DNA from: Thiodiazotropha sp040506705
GTDB lineage: Bacteria > Pseudomonadota > Gammaproteobacteria > Chromatiales > Chromatiaceae
Assembly (NCBI GenBank): GCA_040506705.1
Contig: JBEVWG010000013.1
Coordinates: 52,876-116,875, forward strand
Direction of reading: 5' to 3'
Length of the DNA stretch: 64,000 bases
Under the pieces are notes generated by a model. It ran no database searches. It saw only the letters and a list, made by a program, of their open reading frames with translations, and had not been told where the DNA came from. The translations under genes and the position numbers were made by a program. This document shows, piece by piece, positions 8,791 through 17,708 of this stretch; position 1 is the stretch's first letter; every line of letters begins with the position of its first letter.

Positions 8791-9222
8791 CTATTTCCAA
8801 CCTGTAACCCATACTGCATTCTCAAGTCGACTCTTCGAGCCACTTGAGTCTAGTCGATAGGTGGTTATATCATCCTCATTCTGGCCATGTAGTGAGGATG
8901 CATCGATAGTTATGCTGTAGCAATTGACGGTATTGCCGCAGGGACCTTCTCCTATGGTCAAATTTTCGTAATAGCCCTCAGCGCTTGTTGCATTGACATT
9001 AATGTCGGCGAGGTTGCTGGTATAAGCCGCTGAGCGTGATCGAAATACTTCTAGCTTTTGAGCCGCATCCAAGAGCGCATTCATGCCATCGTTTCTATGT
9101 CCTTTCCTGACTGAATCCACATAAGATGGATAGGCTATCGCTGAAAGAATACCGACGATAGCTACCACAACCACAAGCTCTGTCAATGTAAAACCAGTGG
9201 TTGGTTTGTTGGAATTAGTCAT
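8791..9222 (-). CDS. pilE: Type IV minor pilin PilE-like
   Basis: The 143-residue prepilin has a short leader ending in G|FTLTELVVVVAIVGIL, with the conserved Glu at mature position 5, followed by a hydrophobic N-terminal helix. Mature residues of the type YPSYVDSVRKGHRNDGMNAL are typical of PilE/ComP-class pilins. Two cysteines late in the protein (GPCGNTVNCYS) fit a disulfide loop. The gene overlaps the 3' end of pilY1 by 8 bases and is last in the operon. It should be processed by PilD and help prime pilus assembly. Confidence 0.85.
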   Translation of the reverse strand: MTNSNKPTTGFTLTELVVVVAIVGILSAIAYPSYVDSVRKGHRNDGMNALLDAAQKLEVFRSRSAAYTSNLADINVNATSAEGYYENLTIGEGPCGNTVNCYSITIDASSLHGQNEDDITTYRLDSSGSKSRLENAVWVTGWK

Positions 9223-12019
9223 GTATCACCTCTTCCCAATAGATAGGGCGAAAACGATCACTCCACTCCGCCATCTTTTCGAGCCCAACAAGCAAATGTA
9301 CTTTACGGCCGATGACTTGGGTACCATCATTATCCTCACCAGGGAATACCAGCGTGGGTGAGGGGGGTATGCCAAGCATATTCAATGTGTGAGAGCGATT
9401 GCTGGTTGTGAGATTTGTATTACTGCCACCAGTGAAATTGATGACAGCGCTAGCATTGATCATATTAAGACCATAGATTCTTGCTGTACCATTCGCACCT
9501 CTTGCCTCGCAATCTCCGAGATCCTCTGCTCGAATAGCACTATAGGTGGTGAAATATACTCCATAGTCGTATAGAACCGCTTGAGAAAAGGATTTTTCTG
9601 AGGAGGAAAAATCCATGTACCAGCCGCCACTGGAGTCGACCAGAACATTTGCATTTTCAACAGCCGCAGATGTTGCGTTTTCCAGATCAGATTGGGTGAC
9701 CGCAGTATAAGGGCTAGGAGTAAACCATAGCGCTTGATCTTTGATCATGTAGAAGCGATCAGTGACGGAGTCATCCAGAGGGTCAGCGCGATTTCCTGAA
9801 CCTATTAAGAGCGCAAGAAACTGAACGCCACCTTTAGAATAATATCCAACTTGGGGGGAATTAAAGAATCGGCGGTAGTCGGTACTGCCAGCATTGATAT
9901 CTGCGACTACACCACCTGTTCCTGCAGCTAAATCAACACGAATGATTCTTCCGGCGACATCTGCAGCATAGAGCCGATCGACGAGAGCATCGCCATCTAA
10001 ATCTACGGTTTTGATATTGCTTGGAATACTGTTGTTCATGTTGGCTACAGAAATGTCTCCCGAGCTCGAAATGGTAATTTCTTCTTCGCCAGTCATAGCG
10101 TTGACTACGTAAATTACATTGCCTTCGTCATCAGAAACCCGGCTGGTGGTGTCATCCTGATCCTCATCGTAACCGCCACCGAAAACCAGCACCTCTTTCT
10201 CAGTTCCATCGATGAGCATTTTTACAAACAGTGGTTTTGACCAGGTTTGCCCTAATTGAGAAAAGTTGGTTTCCGAGTCAGATATCACTTTGACAAGAAC
10301 AGGGTTAAGCTTATTGGTTACATTGAGGAGGTAGTACTTCTGCCCGCCGCGACGCATGCCAAAAATCAACATTCTTGAACCACCATCAGTGACGTAGGTT
10401 GTTAGTGGTCCATCCAAGCCATAATAGGGAGTTGTAGAGTCGTTGTTGGTTTTAAGCGTGGCTATATTACCCAACAGGTCATCGGGCATGAAGGCCCATA
10501 GCTCATCGCCAGTATCTGCATCAATGGCTTCAAGTACGCCTTCACTGGTTGGTAAGTAGACGACATCACCAGTTGCATAGTTGACAACTTCAGGTTGAGA
10601 ATGGAACGGTGCACCCATGACGCCTTCATGGGATTCATCATTTGCATCGACAGGGGTGTAGTCCCATGTGATCCAGTCTAGTAGTGCAATTCGTTCATCA
10701 TTTGATGCAACATTCATCATTGTATTGGTGATGTTACTGTTATTCCGGCTGACTACATTAGTGGAATTAGAAAGAGGTAGTGCGGCATCAATGTTGGTGT
10801 AGAGGTTTCTTGTTCCGGTTGAGCCCATTTGCTCAGCCGCACCGCCTACCAAAACTTCACCACCATCAGCGGCGCTTGCCCAGAGATCTTGTGAGGAGAT
10901 AAACTCATATGCCGCATTAACCACCGGATTGCCTAATGCATCGCGAAGTACGACATCGCCATCAACCACAGCAATGTTATAGCTCTTCAGATTTCCTTTC
11001 CAAAAGGTGGTTGCCGATGGTACAAACAGAGGAATGTAAATGCGGTCACCGCTGATCGCAGCGTTGTCTGTATTAAAAGGGATGACTGGGGCAGTATAGG
11101 CATAGGGTATGTTCTCCAGAGCTTCAAAAAGGATTGAGTCAAAGGCACTTTTGAGCCCGCCCGCTGCGTTACCGGCTACAGGGTAGTAACCGCCTCCCCC
11201 AGCAAATGGACCTGTTAAACTCTGCAGGAAAGTGCTGGTTTCAGTGTTAACGTCGAATCCGATCGCATGGGTTGTGATGTTCTGGCTTTCATCCCAGCCT
11301 GATCCGGTTTCGAGATCAGTGTTAAAAGCCCATGTTGCAATCTCTCTCGCACAGCGGCCGTTAGTCCATCTTGATATGTAGTCGCTTGCACAGGTTGCCC
11401 CATCCCATGAGGTTAAGCCGTATGCTTGGCCTTCCGTCGGTGAATTGGAGTTTGGTGCGCCATCCGATAAGAGCACGATATGATTGGGGCGGCACCAGTT
11501 GTCATCAGCATCACCGTCAATTGGCGAGGTCATAGTGCGATTGTAGGAATCGGTAAATACGACATCACGACGAAACCAGTTCACTGCAGCTTCCATTGCC
11601 TTGACTGTAGGTGTGTAACCCAAGGTTCGAATGGTGTTTACCTGACTTACGAAGCTGGCTGTATTGCCATCAAAAAGTTTGAAGTCTCCAGAAAGTGCCC
11701 TTAAGTCCAAAGGTCCATTGTTGCCAGTATTGGTTGTGTAGCCAAGCAGTGCGGCATTGATGTTGGCAAAATCGGGATCGTTAATGATATCGCGCATGGC
11801 TACGACCAGCTGGTCTCTACGGCTTGGGCTACCGCTGCTCATACTGCCTGATTCATCGAGCACGAAAAGCACATTGGGTGCTGGTGGATCTGGTGGCTCC
11901 TGAAGATAGATCTCTACGTCGTCACCGAGAGCCATGGAGGTGGATAATGCGTAGATCAGTGTGCCAACCACTGAGGGTGCAATTCGTGCTATAAGTGATG
12001 TCTGTGTCAAGGGTTTCAT
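9215..12019 (-). CDS. pilY1: PilY1-type pilus tip adhesin with von Willebrand A domain
   Basis: The 934-residue exported protein has a signal peptide (cleavage near STSMALGDD). A vWA domain at roughly 45-300 has the MIDAS motif DESGS in NVLFVLDESGSMSSG. The C-terminal part is the PilY1 beta-propeller, with PTSEGVLEAIDADTGDELWAF and a calcium-loop-like VDLDGDALVDRLYAADVAG near residue 676. PilY1 caps and promotes assembly of type IV pili and can act as adhesin and mechanosensor. It lies between pilX and pilE as in P. aeruginosa; no separate pilY2 is seen. It is shorter than the P. aeruginosa protein (about 1,160 residues) as I remember it. Confidence 0.92.
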   Translation of the reverse strand: MKPLTQTSLIARIAPSVVGTLIYALSTSMALGDDVEIYLQEPPDPPAPNVLFVLDESGSMSSGSPSRRDQLVVAMRDIINDPDFANINAALLGYTTNTGNNGPLDLRALSGDFKLFDGNTASFVSQVNTIRTLGYTPTVKAMEAAVNWFRRDVVFTDSYNRTMTSPIDGDADDNWCRPNHIVLLSDGAPNSNSPTEGQAYGLTSWDGATCASDYISRWTNGRCAREIATWAFNTDLETGSGWDESQNITTHAIGFDVNTETSTFLQSLTGPFAGGGGYYPVAGNAAGGLKSAFDSILFEALENIPYAYTAPVIPFNTDNAAISGDRIYIPLFVPSATTFWKGNLKSYNIAVVDGDVVLRDALGNPVVNAAYEFISSQDLWASAADGGEVLVGGAAEQMGSTGTRNLYTNIDAALPLSNSTNVVSRNNSNITNTMMNVASNDERIALLDWITWDYTPVDANDESHEGVMGAPFHSQPEVVNYATGDVVYLPTSEGVLEAIDADTGDELWAFMPDDLLGNIATLKTNNDSTTPYYGLDGPLTTYVTDGGSRMLIFGMRRGGQKYYLLNVTNKLNPVLVKVISDSETNFSQLGQTWSKPLFVKMLIDGTEKEVLVFGGGYDEDQDDTTSRVSDDEGNVIYVVNAMTGEEEITISSSGDISVANMNNSIPSNIKTVDLDGDALVDRLYAADVAGRIIRVDLAAGTGGVVADINAGSTDYRRFFNSPQVGYYSKGGVQFLALLIGSGNRADPLDDSVTDRFYMIKDQALWFTPSPYTAVTQSDLENATSAAVENANVLVDSSGGWYMDFSSSEKSFSQAVLYDYGVYFTTYSAIRAEDLGDCEARGANGTARIYGLNMINASAVINFTGGSNTNLTTSNRSHTLNMLGIPPSPTLVFPGEDNDGTQVIGRKVHLLVGLEKMAEWSDRFRPIYWEEVIHD

Positions 12020-12029
12020 ACGTTGCTCC

Positions 12030-12536
12030 TTATTGTCTGATCAGCGCGACTTGCATGCGATTCGTGGTCCTTGTTTGATTTCCATCGACGAATCCGGTCG
12101 AGTCTGCCAGGTAGAGGTGCGTTGCGATATCCAGTTGAAAGCCGGAAAACAGCATGTTGCCCTTTCCCTGCTTGGGGTCGATCACCTCTTCATATAGCAT
12201 GTCTATTTCAGCGTGGGTGTCTGCTTGGTTGGTAATGCCAGTTACTGGGTTAAAGTTTGACGTCGTCTCGGTTGTTCCAACTGTCGCAGGAATGCTGAGA
12301 TTAACAGCGTCAAGCTCTGGGCCGGTGATAATCGCCAAGGCATTTTCAGCGGCTTGGAAACTCAGCTCCTTGAATTGATGGTTGACTGCAATTTTGGTTT
12401 CGATGTTGGTATTGCGCATTGAGCTGACACTAAGCAGCGTGATGATAGTGAGCAGGATCAAGCTTACAACCAAAGCAGCACCTTTTTGTCTGTTGGCGGT
12501 ATTGGGTCTCATCGCCATGTGGTTACACTTGTACAT
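12030..12536 (-). CDS. pilX: Type IV pilus minor pilin PilX
   Basis: The mature region starts after QKG with AALVVSLILLTIITLLSVSS, the PilX/GspK-type N-terminus, which lacks the Glu-5 of other pilins, as is normal for PilX. The middle contains LSFQAAENALAII, the family's AFQAAExAL block. The frame begins with a GTG at 12560 that overlaps the pilW stop. I prefer the ATG at 12536, preceded by CCAGGAAAAATAT. The protein has about 169 residues. Confidence 0.87.
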   Translation of the reverse strand: MYKCNHMAMRPNTANRQKGAALVVSLILLTIITLLSVSSMRNTNIETKIAVNHQFKELSFQAAENALAIITGPELDAVNLSIPATVGTTETTSNFNPVTGITNQADTHAEIDMLYEEVIDPKQGKGNMLFSGFQLDIATHLYLADSTGFVDGNQTRTTNRMQVALIRQ

Positions 12537-12556
12537 ATATTTTTCCTGGGTTTGGA

Positions 12557-13318
12557 TCACTGACGATTCATGGTCTGGTTCAGGTTTCTGAAGGCTATAG
12601 TTGTGCTCGCCGACTTATAGGCCTTGCTGGTATCTGTGGGGGTGTATTCGTCGCCCAGCATATTCTTGGGTTCAGGGGTGGCCGGTCTATAAGCAACTGG
12701 AAGATCCTGTCCTTCACCTGAGCCGGTGACTAAACCAATGCGAATGGAAACGACGTTTATCCATAGACCACCGTCGTCAACTACGTTGGTACGGAGATAT
12801 TGATTGGCTACACCATCAGCGTCGGTGTCAACACCGTAAAGGGCCCGCATCTGCGCAATACCTGATACCAGGGGTTGAGAGTAGTCTTGTTCCGGTACGT
12901 TACAGACCAGGTTGCCATCGTCATCAACAAGAAAACGAACCGTAATGGTAGCTGTAACATCTCCGGATATTCCGCACGGGGCAGGGCCAGAGGCGTAGCG
13001 AACAGCAACCACACTTGAACCGTTAGAATCAGTGTCTTCTGCGCCATCAGTGGCAACTCCGGGAAAAGGTCCGGTAGCTAGATTGCCATTCTGAGATGCC
13101 AGGATGCCTCTGCCTGCCATGACGAGTGCGCGACGCATATCTAAAAGTGCAAAGCGATAGTTTTCTACCGCGGCAGCAACAGAGGAGCGCGCGTTGAATG
13201 TGTTTTTACTGTCGACATATACCTTACCAGCGCCCCCGATGAGAAAAATACCAATGGCACTGGCGATCATCAAAGATACAATTGAGAAGCCAGATTGATT
13301 TCCTGGGGTTGCTTTCAT
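12557..13318 (-). CDS. pilW: Type IV pilus minor pilin PilW
   Basis: The 253-residue prepilin has leader MKATPGNQSG followed by FSIVSLMIASAIGIFLIGGA. The size, the NYRFALLDMRRALVMAGRGI block and the C-terminal TTIAFRNLNQ match PilW. Mature position 5 is Ser instead of the usual Glu, which is unusual because Glu-5 normally helps register and extraction of minor pilins. The order pilV-pilW-pilX with 1- to 4-base junctions marks a tight operon. Confidence 0.87.
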   Translation of the reverse strand: MKATPGNQSGFSIVSLMIASAIGIFLIGGAGKVYVDSKNTFNARSSVAAAVENYRFALLDMRRALVMAGRGILASQNGNLATGPFPGVATDGAEDTDSNGSSVVAVRYASGPAPCGISGDVTATITVRFLVDDDGNLVCNVPEQDYSQPLVSGIAQMRALYGVDTDADGVANQYLRTNVVDDGGLWINVVSIRIGLVTGSGEGQDLPVAYRPATPEPKNMLGDEYTPTDTSKAYKSASTTIAFRNLNQTMNRQ

Positions 13319-13884
13319 TATGGCGCTCCTGGGATTATGGTCGTAACAACTGTCTCTGTTACGGGGGTGACTTCACTACTTTGTAACTGCCAAGTGACGG
13401 TGACCACCATGGGTGATAGGGGGAGACAGTCGTCAGAAGCGCTGCTTTCAGTGCAGGCTATACTCATTGCTCCTCCAGGTAAGGAGTTTTGTACGCCGTT
13501 TCTGCACCTAACCTCCCATAGATCGAAAGCCGCCATCTCATTTGGAGTGCATTGGGTGACACCTGAGCTATCGGCATCATTTGGTGTCATTGCGCAAGAT
13601 GTTGCTGGCGGGGTCGCGCAGTCAGCGGCAGTGTTGGCAGCGGTATCAGAATAGACATTTATATTTACGCCATTCAGATTTGCTCGCATACGGTCGGCCA
13701 GTGAAGCGACTAGGTCGATTGCTCTGGATCTGTAATCAGCATTGCTGGCACCCTGCAATGCAGTGACTTGAAGCGAAGCAACACCAAGTAGTCCAACGCC
13801 AATGATAACAGCAGCGACGAGCACTTCGATCATTGTCATGCCTTTACAGTTACTGCTAGCTAATGGGGTATTTCTGTAGCTCAT
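13318..13884 (-). CDS. pilV: Type IV pilus modification/minor pilin PilV
   Basis: The 188-residue prepilin has CKG|MTMIEVLVAAVIIGVGLLG, the PilV-type N-terminus with Glu-5, followed by VASLQVTALQGASNADYRSRAIDLV, which is typical of PilV. Several cysteines in the C-terminal part (C114, C119 and later) could form disulfides in the periplasm. It overlaps the upstream fimT-like gene by four bases (ATGA) and abuts pilW. Confidence 0.87.
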   Translation of the reverse strand: MSYRNTPLASSNCKGMTMIEVLVAAVIIGVGLLGVASLQVTALQGASNADYRSRAIDLVASLADRMRANLNGVNINVYSDTAANTAADCATPPATSCAMTPNDADSSGVTQCTPNEMAAFDLWEVRCRNGVQNSLPGGAMSIACTESSASDDCLPLSPMVVTVTWQLQSSEVTPVTETVVTTIIPGAP

Positions 13885-14348
13885 GGGCAGACTCCGTCAT
13901 CTGCAGATCTTATAAATGGGCGTCCAGTCAGGCTTAGGCAAACCCTGCTTTTCACTGTTCCGTCATAACTGATGTCAATGGACTGTGCACTGGCCAGGTT
14001 AGCTCTGCCACGAGCGTTGTAAGTGATATCATTGCCATCAATTGTGACGCTATTGCTGTCCACTGTGTAGTTGATTAGATTGGTGCCATCTTCCATATTT
14101 ACCTCCCAACCATTACTGGAAGGAGAGAGGGTTACTGTCTGATCACTTTGGTCGATTGGGTTCTGTACCTGTCTGATGGCTTCACTACGGGCCAGCAGAA
14201 GTCCACTTAATAACTCATTGCTAGTAGTGGATACGGCATTACGCTCGACCATGCCCGTATATGATGGTACGGCAACAGCAACCAGTATCGAGCCGATGAC
14301 TATTGTCATGAGTAACTCAACTACAGTGAAGCCTCTTGTTCCTTTCAT
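13881..14348 (-). CDS. fimT: Type IV pilus minor pilin FimT/FimU (GspH-like)
   Basis: The 155-residue prepilin has leader MKGTRG and mature FTVVELLMTIVIGSILVAVAVPSY with Glu-5. The following LLSGLLLARSEAIRQ and the C-terminal RVCLSLTGRPFI fit the GspH/FimT family. It is the first gene of the minor-pilin operon. GGAG precedes the start. FimT and FimU cannot be separated on this evidence; members may bind DNA in natural transformation, but no DNA-binding motif can be checked here. Confidence 0.82.
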   Translation of the reverse strand: MKGTRGFTVVELLMTIVIGSILVAVAVPSYTGMVERNAVSTTSNELLSGLLLARSEAIRQVQNPIDQSDQTVTLSPSSNGWEVNMEDGTNLINYTVDSNSVTIDGNDITYNARGRANLASAQSIDISYDGTVKSRVCLSLTGRPFIRSADDGVCP

Positions 14349-14608
14349 ATCTAAACTCCGACTATTCTGACCTCTAGATTAGAATAGGTTGGTTGTTAAT
14401 TACATACCGTTTGTCGGTGTTAATCGTCCATATATCCATTTATATTCAATTTTCAACCCGATACGAATGATTTTCTTCAAGTTTTGCAGATTTTGAAGGG
14501 GGGAACTGGTGAAACCGGTCTTATAGTGCATGTTCCAGGATTGGTTTTTTGATGAGCTCGGTACATGTAAGACGTCCAGGAATAATAGTGAAAATCAGTT
14601 GGCGATTA

Positions 14609-15550
14609 CTACCCAAGCAGTGATTTCGGTAAAGCAAAAACCACCTCTTCAGGTTTCCCCTGGGTCTCAATGACAGTTTCAGCACCCCATTTTTTTAATT
14701 GCTCTATGACACTTTCGACCAAAATCTCGGGAGCTGAAGCGCCGGCGGTGACACCGACGGTCTTTTTGTCCTTGAGCCAGGCTTGATCGATATCATGAGC
14801 ACCGTCTATCAGATAGGCGGGTGGGCCATGTTTTTCGGCGATCTCTCTGAGGCGATTTGAGTTGGAGCTGTTGGGTGAGCCGACCACCAACACCAGGTCG
14901 CAGCTCTTTGCCAGCTCTTTTACCGCATCCTGCCGGTTCTGGGTGGCGTAGCAGATATCATTCTTTTTTGGCCCGGTAATGTTGGGGAAACGCTGTTGCA
15001 GGGCGTGAATGATCTGCTGGGTGTCATCCATGGAGAGTGTGGTCTGGGTGACAAATGCGATTTTGTCGGTATTTTCGATCTCCAGCTGCTTCACGTCCTG
15101 GGCATTTACCACTAAGTGAATATGAGAATGGTCATCATTGTGCGTGCATTGCCCCATGGTTCCCTCCACTTCCGGGTGACCTCGGTGGCCGATCAAGATG
15201 ACTTCATAGCCATCACGACAGCGGCGGGCTACCTCCAGATGCACCTTGGTTACCAGCGGGCAGGTCGCATCGAAGACTCTCAGTTTTCTTTTTTTCGCTT
15301 CCTCTCTGACTTGCTGGGAAACGCCATGGGCGCTGAAGATGACCGTCTGTTCGTCTGGAACATGGTCGAGTTCATCGACAAAGATCGCTCCCCGCTCTCG
15401 CAGGCTCTCTACCACGAAGCGGTTGTGTACGACTTCGTGTCGCACATAGATGGGCGCACCCAGTTGATCCAGTGCCCTCTCTACGATCTCTATGGCCCGA
15501 TCTACGCCGGCACAGAAGCCACGGGGGTTGGCGAGTAAAATTTGTTGCAT
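14609..15550 (-). CDS. ispH: 4-hydroxy-3-methylbut-2-enyl diphosphate reductase IspH
   Basis: The 313-residue protein has all IspH landmarks. The three Fe-S cysteines are C13 (RGFCAGVDRAIEI), C97 (FDATCPLVTKVH) and C200 (NDICYATQNRQ). Substrate histidines H42 and H75 are present, as is the VVGSPNSSNSNRL motif. It makes IPP and DMAPP in the last step of the MEP isoprenoid pathway. It follows fkpB by four bases, the classic gammaproteobacterial pairing. No lspA or ileS is present in the visible operon; the upstream gene here is a Rossmann protein instead. Confidence 0.97.
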   Translation of the reverse strand: MQQILLANPRGFCAGVDRAIEIVERALDQLGAPIYVRHEVVHNRFVVESLRERGAIFVDELDHVPDEQTVIFSAHGVSQQVREEAKKRKLRVFDATCPLVTKVHLEVARRCRDGYEVILIGHRGHPEVEGTMGQCTHNDDHSHIHLVVNAQDVKQLEIENTDKIAFVTQTTLSMDDTQQIIHALQQRFPNITGPKKNDICYATQNRQDAVKELAKSCDLVLVVGSPNSSNSNRLREIAEKHGPPAYLIDGAHDIDQAWLKDKKTVGVTAGASAPEILVESVIEQLKKWGAETVIETQGKPEEVVFALPKSLLG

Positions 15551-15554
15551 GATA

Positions 15555-16004
15555 TTATTCAGCTGATTCTACACTGAGAATAGAGACTTTATACTGGAAA
15601 CTCCTGCCACTGAGTGGATGGTTAAAGTCTACCAGAACCCGCTCTCCATCGATCTGTTGGATTATTCCGGGTGTCTCTTCACCCTGCTCTGTGGTGAAAG
15701 CGATAATTTGCGACTCCTCAAGGGATAGGTCTGCAGGAAACACACTGCGCTCGATCCAGTGGATATTTGCTTCGTCTTTTGCGCCATATACTTCATCTCC
15801 GGAGACCTCTAGAGACTGTTCATCTCCGCTATGGAGGCCAATCAGGGCGTATTCCAATAAGGGCTCCATTGTGCCGTCCCCCATTACGAACTCCAGCGGG
15901 GAGTCCTGGTACGTGGATAGCACTTCTGTGCCATCACTCAGGGTCAGGGAAAAGTGCATTTTTACACCACAGCCCAGGGCGATCTCGGGGTTGGTTGCTG
16001 TCAT
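15555..16004 (-). CDS. fkpB: FKBP-type peptidyl-prolyl isomerase, SlpA/FkpB type
   Basis: The 149-residue FKBP domain starts with CGVKMHFSLTLSDGTEVLSTYQDSPLEFVMGDG. It carries the insert-in-flap region EVYGAKDEANIHWIERSVFP and the VLVDFNHPLSGRSFQYKV motif (DxNHPLAG), diagnostic of the SlyD/FkpB subfamily. It probably acts as a cytoplasmic prolyl isomerase and chaperone. It sits directly upstream of ispH, as in many gammaproteobacteria. Confidence 0.92.
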   Translation of the reverse strand: MTATNPEIALGCGVKMHFSLTLSDGTEVLSTYQDSPLEFVMGDGTMEPLLEYALIGLHSGDEQSLEVSGDEVYGAKDEANIHWIERSVFPADLSLEESQIIAFTTEQGEETPGIIQQIDGERVLVDFNHPLSGRSFQYKVSILSVESAE

Positions 16005-16007
16005 AAA

Positions 16008-16784
16008 CTAATTTGCCGGCTGCATCTGTTCGAGTTGTCGCAGTTGAGGGAGTTCCAATTTGAGTCTATCTGCATGTTTTAGGGCTCTCTGTAGGCGTAC
16101 CGGAGCACTCCTGCCCATGCACTTATGCTCAGGGTCTCCATCAAAAGCGGCGAGCATTGCTTGTATGAGTGCCTCGCTGTCGAATGATCTGCTGGTCATG
16201 GCCTCTTGTAGCAATATTACCTCCCTGGCTACTGATTCTGCGAATGGTTTGTGACTTTGCCACAACTCACTGACCGTTCCACCGGTTTTTAACCCTGCAA
16301 TATTGGTTGTGAGTATATAGAGGTTTTTAACTACCAGCTGGAATAGCAGTTGATCCTTCTCCTCTAACCGGGTTGTTGGAATATTCACCGCTGCAAGTGC
16401 CTTTGAGAGCAAATCTGCGTGGGGACCGAAAACAGGAGAGGGGATGATCACTTTGGGATCCATTCCCGGCTTTTTCTCGAACCAGATCGAGATCACGGTG
16501 GGATCCGCAATCCCGGCCCACTCCTCAGGGAGCAGTTCATTTTGCAAAAGGCATGTGCGCTGTTTCCAGGGAGTGGGAAGTTTCTCCAGCACTGAGGGTA
16601 GATCCTTCTCACCTACCGCGACTACCACAAGCGTCGGCTTTGGAAGTTGAGCTGCCCGTTGTTCGATCTCCATCTCCCTGGTGATGGGATGGAGAGTGTA
16701 GCCCAGACGTAGAAAGCCCTTGGCTAAAACGCCGCCAATCTCACCGATACCGATCAATACGATCTCTTTTTTTAATTCTGTCAT
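16008..16784 (-). CDS. NAD(P)-binding Rossmann protein, ketopantoate reductase-like
   Basis: The 258-residue protein opens with EIVLIGIGEIGGVLAKGFLR, a GxGxxG dinucleotide fold. The block PTLVVVAVGEKDLPSVLEKL looks like the ketopantoate reductase or 6-phosphogluconate dehydrogenase N-domain, and a helical C-terminal domain follows. I do not recognise the exact family and would not call it panE. It is separated by only 3 bases from fkpB, so it should be cotranscribed with fkpB and ispH. No signal peptide. Confidence 0.65.
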   Translation of the reverse strand: MTELKKEIVLIGIGEIGGVLAKGFLRLGYTLHPITREMEIEQRAAQLPKPTLVVVAVGEKDLPSVLEKLPTPWKQRTCLLQNELLPEEWAGIADPTVISIWFEKKPGMDPKVIIPSPVFGPHADLLSKALAAVNIPTTRLEEKDQLLFQLVVKNLYILTTNIAGLKTGGTVSELWQSHKPFAESVAREVILLQEAMTSRSFDSEALIQAMLAAFDGDPEHKCMGRSAPVRLQRALKHADRLKLELPQLRQLEQMQPAN

Positions 16785-16898
16785 TCTGAGCTACTTAAAA
16801 TTGAGGTAAAAACTGTTCGCATCATAGCGGATTTGCAATATTTTTTTAAAGGGCTAACATTAACTTAATCAGGAGGATTAACAAAGGTATTTATCGCT

Positions 16899-17099
16899 AT
16901 GAATAATAAAGAAATATTTAAAAATAATGTCTTGCCCCTCTATGATGTCGAGGAGGTGTCCATGCTCGACGCAATGATACTTTTAAAGCATCATGCGAAA
17001 TCGACAGGCGAGACATCCATATCTCGGGCGGCTGAGCGCCTTAAACCAGCTTCTGAACCACACGCTCATGAGCTGGTACGTTCTATGTCCGGGGGTTGA
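16899..17099 (+). CDS. Small uncharacterised protein (66 aa)
   Basis: The frame encodes MNNKEIFKNNVLPLYDVEEV followed by SMLDAMILLKHHAKSTGETS and an Arg/His-rich tail. It has no membrane segment. A perfect AGGAGG lies at 16871-16876, but that is 22 bases from the ATG, unusually far, and no alternative in-frame start lies between. The first base composition is AT-rich, typical of gene starts. I do not recognise it, but it sits in an otherwise empty gap and looks like a real small gene. Confidence 0.5.
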   Translation: MNNKEIFKNNVLPLYDVEEVSMLDAMILLKHHAKSTGETSISRAAERLKPASEPHAHELVRSMSGG

Positions 17100-17375
17100 G
17101 CTGGCGCGCAGTACAGCTCTTGCTTGAGTTTCACTCTATTCGACTGCGTGACTGGATCTCTTTTCACCATTTGAGGCTATGCCATTCAGAATAGCTTCCC
17201 ACCAACGTTGGGAGAGCACAATGGTATTGCGTGTAGTCTCCATATCCCCTCTGTGTAGCTCGATTTTGGCTGCAAAGTAACGACTTTATCCCCTCTATTT
17301 TAGTGTGTTTGGTTTGAACCGGATTGCGAACAGATTACTATGTAGCAATTGGTTACTACCCCTGTGGAGAGAAAA

Positions 17376-17708
17376 ATGCAGATCGAGGGTCCTTTGAAAA
17401 TTGGTGTGCTGGATGATCCTGAGCAACCAGGCCGAGAGCTACATGTCGATTTTACCTCTGAATTTCAGGCGCTCGGGTCTGAAGGACAGACCAACACCTT
17501 CAGTGACTATTTACAGACATTGCAGAAGAGCATTGTAGACTTGCCAGAGAGTGATCCTAACCGGGCAGGTATGTTGATAGTTCAACAGATTGCAGAGCAG
17601 TTGATGCCACACTTGGCAACTGGTGATCTGGAGCTGTCAGAGACAATTATTGTTGAGATGGGACGTGATCATGCCAGTAACTCCCTGATGAGTTTACTTA
17701 ATTCATGA
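17376..17708 (+). CDS. Uncharacterised protein upstream of the thioredoxin-like chaperone
   Basis: The 110-residue acidic protein starts MQIEGPLKIGVLDDPEQPG, preceded by GGAGAG. The frame extends to 17349, but the upstream methionine lacks a comparable site. No family is recognised. It overlaps the next gene by four bases (ATGA), so translation is probably coupled, and the product may work with the thioredoxin-TPR protein. Two helices near residues 42-58 and 70-85 are likely. Confidence 0.65.
   Translation: MQIEGPLKIGVLDDPEQPGRELHVDFTSEFQALGSEGQTNTFSDYLQTLQKSIVDLPESDPNRAGMLIVQQIAEQLMPHLATGDLELSETIIVEMGRDHASNSLMSLLNS

Noticed and set aside
17136..17243. Possible 35-residue minus-strand frame with a GAGGGGAT before ATG
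   Set aside because: The ribosome-binding site is too close to the ATG and I see no support beyond being open.
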